From assembly GCA_028819295.1 (NCBI GenBank), contig JAPPMA010000070.1, forward strand, positions 18,070-82,069: a stretch of DNA of 64,000 nucleotides. Reading direction: 5' to 3'. Position 1 is the stretch's first letter; every line of letters starts with the position of its first letter. The stretch comes from a bacterium (GTDB taxonomy: Bacteria; Actinomycetota; Acidimicrobiia; Acidimicrobiales; Bin134). This document shows, piece after piece, positions 16,536-25,070 of the stretch. The notes below the pieces were generated by a model that did not search any database, had not been told where the DNA came from, and worked only from the letters and a program-made list of their open reading frames with translations. Made by a program: the position numbers and the translations under genes.

Positions 16536-17834
16536 CTAGACCAGAGTTGACAGGTTCTGGTCGGGGGCGGGGCCGGGGTTGACTCTGGGGCCGGGGGTCC
16601 AGGCGACGGGGAGGTGTTTGACGCCGCCGATGAAGTTGGAGCGAAGCCACTCGGGCTCGCCCACCCGGTGGATGTCGGGCATGCGCTCGATGATCTCCTG
16701 GAAGATCAGCCGCAGCTCCATCTTGGCCAGGTTGGCGCCCAGGCAGTAGTGGGCACCGCCGCCGCCGAAGGCGATCTGCTCGTTGGGGGTGCGGTTCACG
16801 TCGAAGGTGAACGGGTTGTCGAACACCTCCTCGTCACGGTTGGCCGAGATGTGCCACATGACCACCTTGTCGCCCTCGTCGATGTGCTGGCCCCGGATCT
16901 CGGCGTCGGTGGTGGCGGTGCGGCGGAAGTGCAGCACCGGCGTGGCCCACCTCAAGATCTCGTCGATGTGGGTGTCGGTCACCCCGTCGGGAGACTCCTT
17001 GACGATCTCGAACTGCTCGGGGTTGTCCATCAGCGCCAGCATCCCGTGGGCGGTGGCGTTGCGGGTGGTCTCGTTGCCGGCCACGGTCAGCAGCAGCATG
17101 AACATATCGAACTCCAGCTCGCTCAGCTTGTCGCCGTCGATCTCGGCGTTGATGAGCTTGGTGACGATGTCGTCGCGGGGATTGGCGGCCCGGTCCTTGG
17201 CCAGCTGGTTGGTGTAGGCGTAGAGCTCCATGGCGGCGACTGTGCCCTCGTCGTTCTTGGCGGAGTATTCAGGGTCGTCGATGCCGATCAGCCGGTTGGA
17301 CCATTCGAACAGCATCATGCGGTCTTCCTGGGGCACGCCCATGATCTCGGCGATTGCTTGAAGGGGCAGCTCCGAGGCGATGTCCACCACGAAATCGGCC
17401 TCGCCCTTTTCGATCACGTTGTCCACGATCAAGATGGCCCGATGGCGGAGGTACTGCTCGATCAGCCCGATCATGCGGGGGGTGAAGCCCTTGTTCACCA
17501 GCCGTCGATAGCGGGTGTGCTTGGGCGGGTCGGTGGTGAGCATCATCACCCCCCGGGTGTCCATCGCGCCCTCGTCAGAGCGGTTCTCGTAGTCGGGGAT
17601 GGAGGTGCCGCCGATCTCTGAGGAGTATCGCTCGGCGTCGCGGTTCACCTCCACCAGGTCGGCGTGCTTGACCACGTTCCAAAACGCCGGCCCGTTTGGG
17701 TCTTGGTGCAAGAAGACGGGGGCTTGGTCGCGCAGCACCTTGAACATCTCATGGTGCTCTTGGCGCACGAATCGGTCGGGGTCGATGAGATTGACTTCGG
17801 TGAGCTTCACAGTGCTTTCCTTTGCTGCGATCAT
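16536..17834 (-). CDS. Cytochrome P450 (CYP125/CYP142-like sterol or fatty acid type)
   Basis: A 432-residue P450 with I-helix LTVAGNETTRNATAHG, ExxR motif DEILRWATPV, the conserved MWHISANRDEEVFDNPF segment, and haem loop FGGGGAHYCLGANLAKMEL. The loop and the NRDE segment resemble actinobacterial CYP125, CYP142 and CYP124 enzymes that oxidise sterol side chains or methyl-branched lipids, so that role is likely but unproven. The ATG at 17834 is favoured; a GTG eight codons in is possible. The minus frame stays open well upstream, but that part is antisense to the CoA-transferase. Divergent from the CoA-transferase gene by 84 bp, suggesting co-regulation. Confidence 0.9.
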   Translation of the reverse strand: MIAAKESTVKLTEVNLIDPDRFVRQEHHEMFKVLRDQAPVFLHQDPNGPAFWNVVKHADLVEVNRDAERYSSEIGGTSIPDYENRSDEGAMDTRGVMMLTTDPPKHTRYRRLVNKGFTPRMIGLIEQYLRHRAILIVDNVIEKGEADFVVDIASELPLQAIAEIMGVPQEDRMMLFEWSNRLIGIDDPEYSAKNDEGTVAAMELYAYTNQLAKDRAANPRDDIVTKLINAEIDGDKLSELEFDMFMLLLTVAGNETTRNATAHGMLALMDNPEQFEIVKESPDGVTDTHIDEILRWATPVLHFRRTATTDAEIRGQHIDEGDKVVMWHISANRDEEVFDNPFTFDVNRTPNEQIAFGGGGAHYCLGANLAKMELRLIFQEIIERMPDIHRVGEPEWLRSNFIGGVKHLPVAWTPGPRVNPGPAPDQNLSTLV

Positions 17835-17918
17835 TTGCCGAGTGTCGGCCAGTGTACGGGACGGCCTGATGCGACAAGATACCGAGGTGCGAAGTGACGG
17901 GGAACCGGTGAGGCGGCA

Positions 17919-20333
17919 ATGACGCAAGGGGCCAACGGCGGCAGTGCGGGCAACGGCGTCCACATGCAGGCCTCGATGCTGGAAGGCTTTCGGGTGGTGG
18001 ACTTCTCCACCGGCGTTCCCGGCCCCTATGCCACCAAGCTGCTGGCCGACGCCGGGGCCGATGTGATCAAGGTGGAGGGGGCCGACGGCGACCCGGTGCG
18101 GCGCTGGTCGGCCACCCGGGCCGACTTCGAGGGCGACAGTGCCCTGTTCCAGTTTCTCAACGCCTCCAAGCGGGGCATTTCGGGACTGCCTGGCGCTCCC
18201 GAGGTCGAGGAATTGGTGGCCGCTGCCGATGCCGTGGTGGAGTCGTTCCCGGCCGGGTCGGGGTTGGGCCAAGCCTGGGCTGAGCGCCATCCCCACCTCG
18301 TGGTCTTGTCGGTGACGCCCTACGGTCAGGACGGGCCGCTGGCGTCGCACCCGTCCACCGAGTACACCGTGCAGGCCCAGTGCGGGGCCATCGCCTGTCG
18401 GGGGCGACCCGACCAGCCCCCGATCCATGCTGGCGGGGGCATCGCCGAGTGGACGGCGGGAGCTTACGCCGGCCCCGCGGTTTTGTCGGCGCTGCTGCGG
18501 GCCCGCCGCACCGGGCAGGGCGAGCACATCGACTTGGCGGTGGCCGACGTGATGGGCATCGCCGCTACCACGTTCAGCGACCTGGCCCACTCCATGCGGG
18601 GCGGCGGGCCCGATTTCGACCGGGTGGCCCGGTCGGTGGAGGCGCCCTCCATCGAGCCCGCCCTCGACGGCTGGGTGGGGTTCAACACCAACACCGCCCT
18701 GCAATACCAGGGCTTCGTGCTGATGATCGAGCGCCCCGACCTCATCGACACCGAGTGGTGCCAGATCGGGGAGCGGGCCGGTCGTCTGGATGAGTGGAAT
18801 GCCATGGTCCACCCTTGGACCTCCCGCCACACCGTGGCCGAGATCATCAAGGCGGCGTCCGATCTGCGGGTGCCGGTGGCCGAGGTCAACGACGGGCGCA
18901 CGGTGCTCGACAATGAGCAGTTCGCGGCCCGGGGCGTGTTCGTGCGCAACCCCGGCGGATTCCTCCAGCCTCGAACTCCCTACCTGATGGACGACGGCGG
19001 CGAACGTCGTCCGGCTGCGGCTGCTCCGGGGCTGGGCGAGCACACCGGAACAATCGAAGCCCGCCCCCGGCCGGCGCCGTCGGCTGCCGACGGCGATCCC
19101 GACGCTGCCCTCGAGCTGCCCCTGGCCGGAATCAAGGTGGTGGACCTCACCAGTTGGTGGGCCGGCCCGTCGGCCACCGGCGCGCTGGCCATGCTGGGCG
19201 CGGACGTGATCCACATCGAGTCCACCGGCCACCCCGACGGTATGCGCATGACCGGGTTCATGTTCAGCGCCGAGGACTGGTGGGAGTGGGGGTCGATGTT
19301 CGTGGCCATCAACCACAACAAGCGGGACTTGACGCTGGACTTGGACACCGAGGCGGGCATGGAGCTGCTGTGGCGGCTCATCGGGGGTGCCGATGTGGTG
19401 ATCGAGAACTTCTCCCCCCGGGTGGTGGAGAAGTGGGGCTTGAGCTGGGAGGCCGTCTCGGCCCGCAACCCCCGGGCGGTGTTCGCCCGGATGCCCGCGT
19501 TCGGGTTGAGCGGGCCGTGGCGGGATCGGGTGGGGTTCGCCCAGACCATGGAGCAGCTCACCGGCATGGCCTGGGTAACCGGCCACCCCGACGACCAGCC
19601 CCGCATCATGCGCGGCCCGTGCGATCCCATTGCCGGGATGCACGGCGCATTTGCCGCGATATTGGGCTTGGCCGTGCGGGAGCGCACCGGCCGGGGGGTT
19701 TTCGTGGAGTCCACCATGGTGGAGGCCGCCCTCAACTGCTCGGCCGGGCAGATCGTGGAGCACACCGCCTACGGCAACGTGATGGAGCGGGCCGGCAATC
19801 GGGGGCCCTATGCCGCCCCCCAAGGCCTTTATCCCTGCCGGGGCCACGAGCGGTGGCTGGCGCTGGCCGTGGCCGCCGATGAGCAGTGGCAAGCGCTGGT
19901 GGAGGTGCTGGGGTCGCCGGAGTGGGCTGACCGGCCGGAGTACGCCACCGACGCCGGGCGCCGGGACGGCCACGACGCCATCGACGAGGGGCTGTATGCC
20001 TGGGCTGCCGAACATGATCTGGACGAGATCGTGGCCCGGCTGGTGGACGCGGGCGTGCCTGCGGCCCCGGCGTGGGATCCCCGCCTCCAGCACGAGAATC
20101 CCCAACACGCCCATCGGGGACTGTTCGAGATGGTCGAGCACCCGGCGGTGGGCGCCCACCCCATGCCGGGGATGCCCTACCGGTTCGCCTCTGTGGACCG
20201 CTGGATCACCTCCCCGTCGCCCACCCTGGGCCAGCACAACCACGAGATCTTGGCCGAGCTGGGATTGCCGGCCGACGAGATAGCTGCGCTGGAGGCCGAG
20301 GGGATCATCGGCACCCGCCCCAAGGGCCTGTGA
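17919..20333 (+). CDS. Tandem-domain CaiB/BaiF family III CoA-transferase
   Basis: An 804-residue fusion of two family III CoA-transferase domains. Domain 1 (about 20-370) has VVDFSTGVPGPYATKLLADAGADVIKVE; domain 2 (about 400-795) has KVVDLTSWWAGPSATGALAMLGADVIHIE. The catalytic Asp is present in domain 2 (GPCDPIAGMHGAF). In domain 1 the matching place reads GGGIAEWTAGAYAG, with Glu instead of Asp, so domain 1 may be structural or altered. Family members move CoA between acyl acceptors; here probably activating a steroid- or carnitine-like acid, given the neighbouring P450 and MDR dehydrogenase. Confidence 0.85.
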   Translation: MTQGANGGSAGNGVHMQASMLEGFRVVDFSTGVPGPYATKLLADAGADVIKVEGADGDPVRRWSATRADFEGDSALFQFLNASKRGISGLPGAPEVEELVAAADAVVESFPAGSGLGQAWAERHPHLVVLSVTPYGQDGPLASHPSTEYTVQAQCGAIACRGRPDQPPIHAGGGIAEWTAGAYAGPAVLSALLRARRTGQGEHIDLAVADVMGIAATTFSDLAHSMRGGGPDFDRVARSVEAPSIEPALDGWVGFNTNTALQYQGFVLMIERPDLIDTEWCQIGERAGRLDEWNAMVHPWTSRHTVAEIIKAASDLRVPVAEVNDGRTVLDNEQFAARGVFVRNPGGFLQPRTPYLMDDGGERRPAAAAPGLGEHTGTIEARPRPAPSAADGDPDAALELPLAGIKVVDLTSWWAGPSATGALAMLGADVIHIESTGHPDGMRMTGFMFSAEDWWEWGSMFVAINHNKRDLTLDLDTEAGMELLWRLIGGADVVIENFSPRVVEKWGLSWEAVSARNPRAVFARMPAFGLSGPWRDRVGFAQTMEQLTGMAWVTGHPDDQPRIMRGPCDPIAGMHGAFAAILGLAVRERTGRGVFVESTMVEAALNCSAGQIVEHTAYGNVMERAGNRGPYAAPQGLYPCRGHERWLALAVAADEQWQALVEVLGSPEWADRPEYATDAGRRDGHDAIDEGLYAWAAEHDLDEIVARLVDAGVPAAPAWDPRLQHENPQHAHRGLFEMVEHPAVGAHPMPGMPYRFASVDRWITSPSPTLGQHNHEILAELGLPADEIAALEAEGIIGTRPKGL

Positions 20334-20360
20334 GCGCCCGCCCGGTGAGAGGATGAAGCC

Positions 20361-21299
20361 ATGAGAGCAGTGCGATGCGTCGACGGCCGGCCCACCACGA
20401 TGGAGGTGGCCCCTCCTGAGGGCGACGGTGTGCGCATCAAGATGGCCTCAGCAGGAGTGTGCGGCTCCGACCTGCACATGCTGGATCTGGGCATGCTCAA
20501 CACCTTCACCATCGGCCATGAGTTCGCCGGCTGGCTGGAGGACGGCAGCCCGGTGGCCATCGAGCCCATCCACGGCTGTGGCACATGCGAGCTGTGCCTG
20601 GCCGGCGACTACAACCGCTGCCCGGTCACGCTGGGTGACATCGCCGGCATCTCCCGCGACGGCGGAATGGCCGACGAGATTCTTATGTGGCCCGAGGCCA
20701 TCGTGCCCCTGCCCGCTGGTGCGGACCCCCGGGATGCCTGCCTGGTGGAACCGCTGGGTATCGCGGTACACGGCTACCGGATGGCCGGGTTGCGAGGCGA
20801 CATGCGTGTGGCCGTTATCGGCGGGGGCCCGATCGGCCAGACGGCGCTGGCCGTGGCTGGGCTGGCCGGTTGCGAGGTGGCCATCTCCGCCCGCCACGAC
20901 GCCCAGAAGGAGGCCGCCGAGCGTCTTGGCGCGGCCCCGTTGACCGATGAGCCCTACGACATAGTTGTGGAGGCCGCTGGTACCTCCTCAGCCCTGGCCG
21001 ACGCGGCCAAGAAGTGCAAACCCGGCGGCAAGATCATCGTCCTCGGCACCTACTGGGACCCGGTCGAGATGCCCGGCATGGAGCTGAGCATGAAGGAGAT
21101 CACCGTGGTGCCCTCCTCCATGTACGGCCGCTCCGGCCCCACCCGCGACATGGACGTGGCCGCCGCCGCCCTCGCCCAACTTCCCGAACTCCCCAAAGCC
21201 GTCATCACCCACCGCTTCCCCCTAGACGCCCCCGCCGAAGCCTTCGCCGCCGCCGCCGACCGCGCCGCCGGCGCCATCAAGGTCGTCCTAGAGCCCTAG
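20361..21299 (+). CDS. Zinc-dependent MDR alcohol dehydrogenase
   Basis: A 312-residue medium-chain dehydrogenase. Catalytic-zinc ligands are in GVCGSDLHM and IGHEFAG. The structural-zinc cysteines are in CGTCELCLAGDYNRC. The Rossmann glycine motif is VIGGGPIGQTALAVAG. It is a compact member (typical length 340-350), short in the C-terminal part. It oxidises an alcohol or polyol with NAD(P); substrate unknown. It starts 27 bp after the CoA-transferase stop, with GAGAGG upstream of ATG 20361, so the two are probably one operon. Confidence 0.8.
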   Translation: MRAVRCVDGRPTTMEVAPPEGDGVRIKMASAGVCGSDLHMLDLGMLNTFTIGHEFAGWLEDGSPVAIEPIHGCGTCELCLAGDYNRCPVTLGDIAGISRDGGMADEILMWPEAIVPLPAGADPRDACLVEPLGIAVHGYRMAGLRGDMRVAVIGGGPIGQTALAVAGLAGCEVAISARHDAQKEAAERLGAAPLTDEPYDIVVEAAGTSSALADAAKKCKPGGKIIVLGTYWDPVEMPGMELSMKEITVVPSSMYGRSGPTRDMDVAAAALAQLPELPKAVITHRFPLDAPAEAFAAAADRAAGAIKVVLEP

Positions 21300-21396
21300 C
21301 GCCGCCTTCAAGATTGGGGCCGAGGCATGAGGGCCCAACGGCTGGGTCGCGAGTAGCAGGTGGGATTCAGGTTTGCATTTCCCCTGAACTGATGGG

Positions 21397-21831
21397 CTAC
21401 GAAACGGTCCCCCACGCCAATGTAAATCTGCGCCGAAGGCGGTTTCGTCGTTCTCTCAGTTCGCGATCGGACCACTGGGGATCTCGGCAAATTGAGCCGT
21501 GTGCAAAGGCAACCGGATCGCTGGGCGGTCCAGCCGGAGTGTGAGTTACTCCCAACCCTTCTTGGCGGGCCTCGGCCGCGGTTACCGAGAACACGATTGA
21601 TCCCGTCCGAAGAGCTGCAACTTGCGCTGGGCCAATCCCCCGTTCGGCCAATACGCCGGCAAGGTAGACGGACATCCCGTCAGGGTCGAAACGGAGGGCC
21701 GCGTTGCGAGGAGTCCATCGCTGCAAGTTCTCATCGTGGACCACCATGTCCTCGCGGTCGAGTACCCGCCGGTACAGGATCTCCCCGTCGGCGATCTTGC
21801 TATCGTCGGGAGCATCCCCGACGAAGGGCAT
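21397..21831 (-). CDS. Conserved hypothetical protein, second gene of a two-gene unit
   Basis: A 144-residue protein with ADGEILYRRV near the N-terminus, FDPDGMSVYLAGVL, and a C-terminal RRRFTLAWG segment. These features recur in a conserved family of unknown function usually found beside a small WDGxG-type protein, as here. Its ATG shares one base with the stop of the upstream gene (TGATG at 21833-21829), so translation is coupled. Codon use is less GC-extreme than in the metabolic genes nearby, suggesting accessory origin. Function unknown. Confidence 0.6.
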   Translation of the reverse strand: MPFVGDAPDDSKIADGEILYRRVLDREDMVVHDENLQRWTPRNAALRFDPDGMSVYLAGVLAERGIGPAQVAALRTGSIVFSVTAAEARQEGLGVTHTPAGPPSDPVAFAHGSICRDPQWSDRELRERRNRLRRRFTLAWGTVS

Positions 21832-22238
21832 CAGGCCTGGACCTCAAATTGGCTGATTTTGCTCAGCGTGTGTGTCAAGTCGTCCGCGCAGTCGTCGATG
21901 GGGCCGTAGAAGGAGCCTGGTCCATCCACTTCTTGACCCCAGGCGATTGTGTTGCCATCGGGTTGCACCTCTACCTCGATGTCCCAGCCGCCCTGATGCC
22001 ATTCGAACTGGACGCCACCGTCTGCGGTCGCTCCCACAGACGGCGGTGAGGCAGTAAAGGCCATGAACCGATGAAGAACGTGAAGCGAAGCTCCCAGCGT
22101 GCTGTCGTCAGGAGCAGGTGAACCGTGCCCATCCCAGTCGTCCTCCAGGTCGGCCAATCTGGCCAAAAGCTCTATCCCAACTGGCATGGGTACACCGCTT
22201 TCCGCGTTCTGCTCTAGCGGCGCGGCATCTCTGCTCAT
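21831..22238 (-). CDS. Small conserved hypothetical protein, WDGHG type
   Basis: A 135-residue acidic protein with LEDDWDGHGSPAPD and, later, GGVQFEWHQGGWDIEVEVQPDG, a pattern shared by many small bacterial proteins of unknown role. The ATG at 22238 (MSRDAAPLEQ) is chosen over one 17 codons upstream because it leaves room for a promoter between this gene and the divergent zinc-ribbon gene. It is followed by the gene at 21397 with a one-base overlap. The paired, portable arrangement is compatible with a toxin-antitoxin or phage-related unit, but no family evidence supports that. Confidence 0.55.
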   Translation of the reverse strand: MSRDAAPLEQNAESGVPMPVGIELLARLADLEDDWDGHGSPAPDDSTLGASLHVLHRFMAFTASPPSVGATADGGVQFEWHQGGWDIEVEVQPDGNTIAWGQEVDGPGSFYGPIDDCADDLTHTLSKISQFEVQA

Positions 22239-22298
22239 TGCTTCCACGCTACCCGCCCTCGCACCGAGCAGGCTTGCCTCCGCTGTCACCGCAACTCC

Positions 22299-22550
22299 TT
22301 GTCATCATTCTCTGATGGAGGTGCCATTGACGAACAAGCCCTACGTATGTTGGCAGCTCAACGAACTCTTGCGGCCAACGACAACACCCCGATCGTTGCC
22401 TTTACTTGCATAGAGTGTGGTCATTCGATTCTGAGCCCGACGGGTGGCTGGATCGAACCCTCTACTCGGCACACCTGCAATGCCTGCGGAACTGAGAACC
22501 GAACTAGCCGCAGGTCGTCCATAAACCCCCTCGTCGACAAGGCCTTCTAG
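22299..22550 (+). CDS. Small zinc-ribbon protein
   Basis: An 83-codon frame with two CxxC knuckles, FTCIECGH and HTCNACGTE, separated by about 20 residues, which is a classic four-Cys zinc ribbon. The TTG at 22299 (SSFSDGGAIDEQ) is one candidate start; the ATG at 22347 would give a shorter form that keeps the ribbon. It could bind nucleic acid or another protein. It is divergent from the hypothetical pair on its left. Small size and non-ATG start make it less certain. Confidence 0.5.
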   Translation: MSSFSDGGAIDEQALRMLAAQRTLAANDNTPIVAFTCIECGHSILSPTGGWIEPSTRHTCNACGTENRTSRRSSINPLVDKAF

Positions 22551-22632
22551 TGAAGCCCCGAGATCCCTTTCGTGGAACATCGGGTCATTGCCGTGTGCAT
22601 CTCTCGATATGACAGCCTCTTGTTGCATTGAC

Positions 22633-23580
22633 TCACTGGGTAACTCGACGCTCGATTAGATCGACGTAGGTGGGGTTCAATTCGATTCCGGCCCAGCTGC
22701 GGCCGAGGTCTTGGGCGGCGATGAGGGTGGTGCCGGAGCCGGCGTAGGGGTCGAGGACTGTGTCGCCGAGGCGGCTGGTGATTTGGATACAACGTTGGGC
22801 CAGGGTCATAGGCATGACGGCTGGGTGGTCTTCGATGCCGCCATCGTCCCTTCTTCGGGGTTCAGTGTTGATGTCCCACATGGTTCGGAGCCGACGGCCG
22901 TTGGGGCCTTTCACTGCCGCTGTGTCGTAGTAGTAGTCCTGGCTCTTGGATAGCAAGAACACGGTCTCATGCGATTTGGTGGGGCGGTCGGAGACCGACT
23001 CGGGATGGGCGTTGGGCTTGTACCAGATGACTTCGGAGCGCAACCACCAGCCCGCATCCTGGAGGGCAAACGCCAGTCGCCACGGAACGCCGATCAGGTC
23101 TTTCGGCTTCAAGCCTTCTGGAGTGGGAGGCCGAACCGCCATAGCCCGAGCTCGGTTTTTGCGGTCTGGCGCCCGGTACCGGCGATTCCCTGAGGTATAG
23201 GAGTCGCCCACGTTCAACCACACGGTGCCGCCATCAGTCAGCACTCGCCGCACCTGGTCAAATGCCATGACGATGCTTTTGACATATTCACCCAAAGCAT
23301 CGTCGCGGCCGATTTGTCCCTCAGCCGAGTAATCCCGCAGCGACCAATACGGGGGTGACGTCACCACCGTCTGCACGGACCCGTCAGGTATTAGCCCTAG
23401 AGCGTCGACAGCGGGACCACACACCAGTACTGGGCCATTTAGTCCATCCAGCGGGCCATCTACCCCCACGTCCAGTCGAGTAAACGGATCCGGCTTGGGT
23501 CTTGATGCAGCAGCGGATTCGTTCCCAGCAATGGGAATCTGATGACCCCTAGTGGCCCCGGAGTTGCCTCTTGAACCCAC
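22633..23580 (-). CDS. Solitary DNA methyltransferase (N4-cytosine or N6-adenine, beta order)
   Basis: A 315-residue AdoMet-dependent DNA methylase. Motif IV TSPPYWSLRDY comes first (about residues 74-84) and motif I LDPYAGSGTTLIAAQDLG near the C-terminus, so motif order is beta-like. SPPY is more usual for N4-cytosine enzymes, but N6-adenine is possible. RSEVIWYKPNAHPESV and HETVFLLSKS are typical of this family. No restriction endonuclease lies next to it, so it is an orphan or an accessory methylase. The start is uncertain: the GTG at 23580 gives an extended N-terminus of about 50 residues before the usual beginning. Confidence 0.85.
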   Translation of the reverse strand: MGSRGNSGATRGHQIPIAGNESAAASRPKPDPFTRLDVGVDGPLDGLNGPVLVCGPAVDALGLIPDGSVQTVVTSPPYWSLRDYSAEGQIGRDDALGEYVKSIVMAFDQVRRVLTDGGTVWLNVGDSYTSGNRRYRAPDRKNRARAMAVRPPTPEGLKPKDLIGVPWRLAFALQDAGWWLRSEVIWYKPNAHPESVSDRPTKSHETVFLLSKSQDYYYDTAAVKGPNGRRLRTMWDINTEPRRRDDGGIEDHPAVMPMTLAQRCIQITSRLGDTVLDPYAGSGTTLIAAQDLGRSWAGIELNPTYVDLIERRVTQ

Positions 23581-23643
23581 GACACGACCCTACTTCTAGG
23601 CAGTGACAAATTCGGGGAATGCAGCCAGCCCTTGAGCAAACGT

Positions 23644-23749
23644 CCGCAGGAGTGCGGAAGCCCCGGCTCCCGTCCTAGTCGACCCTCCTGCGAGGGTCCT
23701 CGGCCTGGCACTCCGGGGCTTTCGTCTTTCCACTGGACCAGTACCAGTG
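23644..23749 (+). ncRNA. Highly structured intergenic element (candidate RNA or complex terminator)
   Basis: Four pairings occur in about 105 bp. CCGCA-GGAG-TGCGG is at 23644-23657. A long-range stem AAGCCCCGG (23658-23666) pairs with CCGGGGCTT (23713-23721). Inside it is a perfect hairpin GACCCTC-CTGC-GAGGGTC (23681-23698). A final hairpin CACTGG...CCAGTG is at 23731-23749. The long stem is followed by TTTCGTCTTTC on the plus strand, resembling a terminator. It lies between the divergent methylase and cupin genes, so no gene transcript needs terminating here unless an RNA is made locally. I cannot match it to a known RNA family; it is not a tRNA. Confidence 0.5.
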
Positions 23750-23827
23750 AACACATTCATTATTCTCAGGTGGTCGTTCGAGTGCAAAGGATTTTGGTTT
23801 GAACAAGGAATGCAGGGTCGGTAGGTG

Positions 23828-24301
23828 ATGGGGCAGAGGGAGAACTTGGCGGGCCTGTCTGGGGCTGATGTGGTGGCGATGCTGGGGTTGGCGCCGCTGC
23901 CGGAGGAAGGGGGGATGTGGCGGGAGGTTTGGCGTAACGAGCAGAGTACTGCCATCTACTTCTTGCTTCAGCCGGGGGACTTCTCGGCCATGCACCGGCT
24001 GGACGGGCCGGAGCTGTGGCATCACTATGCGGGGGCGGCGGTGGAGATGTTGCTGTTGGGGCCCGACGGGTCGGTGGAGCAGCCGGTACTGGGTGATGAC
24101 CTGGCCGCGGGGGAGCGGCCCTGCGTAGTGGTTGCGGCTCACACATGGATGGGGGCTTCGACCCGGGGAGAGTGGTCGCTGGTGGGGACAACCATGGCTC
24201 CGCCATACCATCACGAAGGATTCGAACTCGGCGACGGTAAAGAACTGGCTAGCCAGTACCCGTCGGTGGCCGCTGAGATTGCCGGGCTGGTGCGGTCTTG
24301 A
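23828..24301 (+). CDS. Cupin-fold protein, DUF985 type
   Basis: A 157-residue single-domain cupin. GLAPLPEEGGMWREVWRNE opens it. The cupin core has IYFLLQPGDFSAMHRLDGPELWHHYAG, with the His residues placed as metal ligands, and ends with GTTMAPPYHHEGFELGD. These are the features of the DUF985 family, whose function is unknown. The ATG at 23828 follows a GTG; either could start. Its stop overlaps the start of the next gene (TTGA), so it is co-translated with the SDR. Confidence 0.8.
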   Translation: MGQRENLAGLSGADVVAMLGLAPLPEEGGMWREVWRNEQSTAIYFLLQPGDFSAMHRLDGPELWHHYAGAAVEMLLLGPDGSVEQPVLGDDLAAGERPCVVVAAHTWMGASTRGEWSLVGTTMAPPYHHEGFELGDGKELASQYPSVAAEIAGLVRS

Positions 24302-25053
24302 CTGCCTCGCCTGCTGAGATGCTTGACCTCACCGGCAAGGTGGTGGTGGTCACTGGCGCGGGCGGGGGGATCGGCGCAGGAATCGTCCGGCGCATGGCCG
24401 CGGCCGGGGCCTCGGTAGTGGCCCACACTCGGTCGTCGCCGATAGATCAGACCGGGGGACAGGTCACCGAGGTTCAGGCCGACCTCACTGCCGAAGACGG
24501 TCCGGCGGCGGTGATGGAGGCAGCCAACAAGCACCACGGCCGTATAGACGCCCTGGTCAACAACGCCGGCATCCAGCCGGTGGCGCCGTTCACCGATCTC
24601 GACGACCAGCAGTGGGCCGAGATGATCGACACCAACCTCACCGCAGTACACCGGCTGACCCAGGCCACCGCCTCAGTCATGGCGGACCAGGGGACCGGCG
24701 GGTCCGTCGTCCACATCGCCTCCATCGAGGCCCAGCACCCCACGCCGGTCCACGGCCACTACGCCACCTCCAAGGCCGGCTTGGTGATGCATGCCAAGGC
24801 GGCTGCCCTGGCTTGGGGGCCGCATGGCATCAGGGTCAATTCGGTGTCGCCGGGACTGATCGACCGGCCGGGCTTGGCCGACGACTGGCCCGACGGGGTA
24901 CAGCGCTGGATGGCCGCCGTTCCACTCGGACGGATGGGAACCCCCGAAGACGTCGGGGACGCCTGCGTGTTCCTGTGCTCCGATCTGGCCCGCTGGATCA
25001 CCGGCGCCGATCTGGTGGTGGACGGCGGCATCCTCACCAGTCCCACCTGGTGA
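24298..25053 (+). CDS. Short-chain dehydrogenase/reductase
   Basis: A 251-residue SDR with cofactor motif VVVTGAGGGIGAGIVRR, the NNAG motif LVNNAGIQPV, catalytic Ser in HIASIEAQ and YATSK with the Tyr and Lys, and the usual C-terminal DLVVDGGI. The substrate is not predictable. The start is a TTG at 24298 overlapping the cupin stop, or an ATG at 24319. Convergent with the Wadjet operon 17 bp away, without an obvious terminator. Confidence 0.85.
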   Translation: MTASPAEMLDLTGKVVVVTGAGGGIGAGIVRRMAAAGASVVAHTRSSPIDQTGGQVTEVQADLTAEDGPAAVMEAANKHHGRIDALVNNAGIQPVAPFTDLDDQQWAEMIDTNLTAVHRLTQATASVMADQGTGGSVVHIASIEAQHPTPVHGHYATSKAGLVMHAKAAALAWGPHGIRVNSVSPGLIDRPGLADDWPDGVQRWMAAVPLGRMGTPEDVGDACVFLCSDLARWITGADLVVDGGILTSPTW

Positions 25054-25070
25054 CCGGAGTTACTTAACGG

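Noticed and set aside
17835-20243. Long minus-strand open frame continuing upstream of the P450 at 16536
   Set aside because: It is antisense to the CoA-transferase; high-GC third positions keep the opposite frame free of stops. Only the P450 part has family motifs.
21300-21396. Additional small gene after the MDR dehydrogenase
   Set aside because: No frame with start, ribosome site and recognisable composition.
23644-23749. tRNA (including selenocysteine tRNA) at the structured element
   Set aside because: No T-loop GTTCGA, no anticodon arm of the right size and the wrong length and pairing on either strand.
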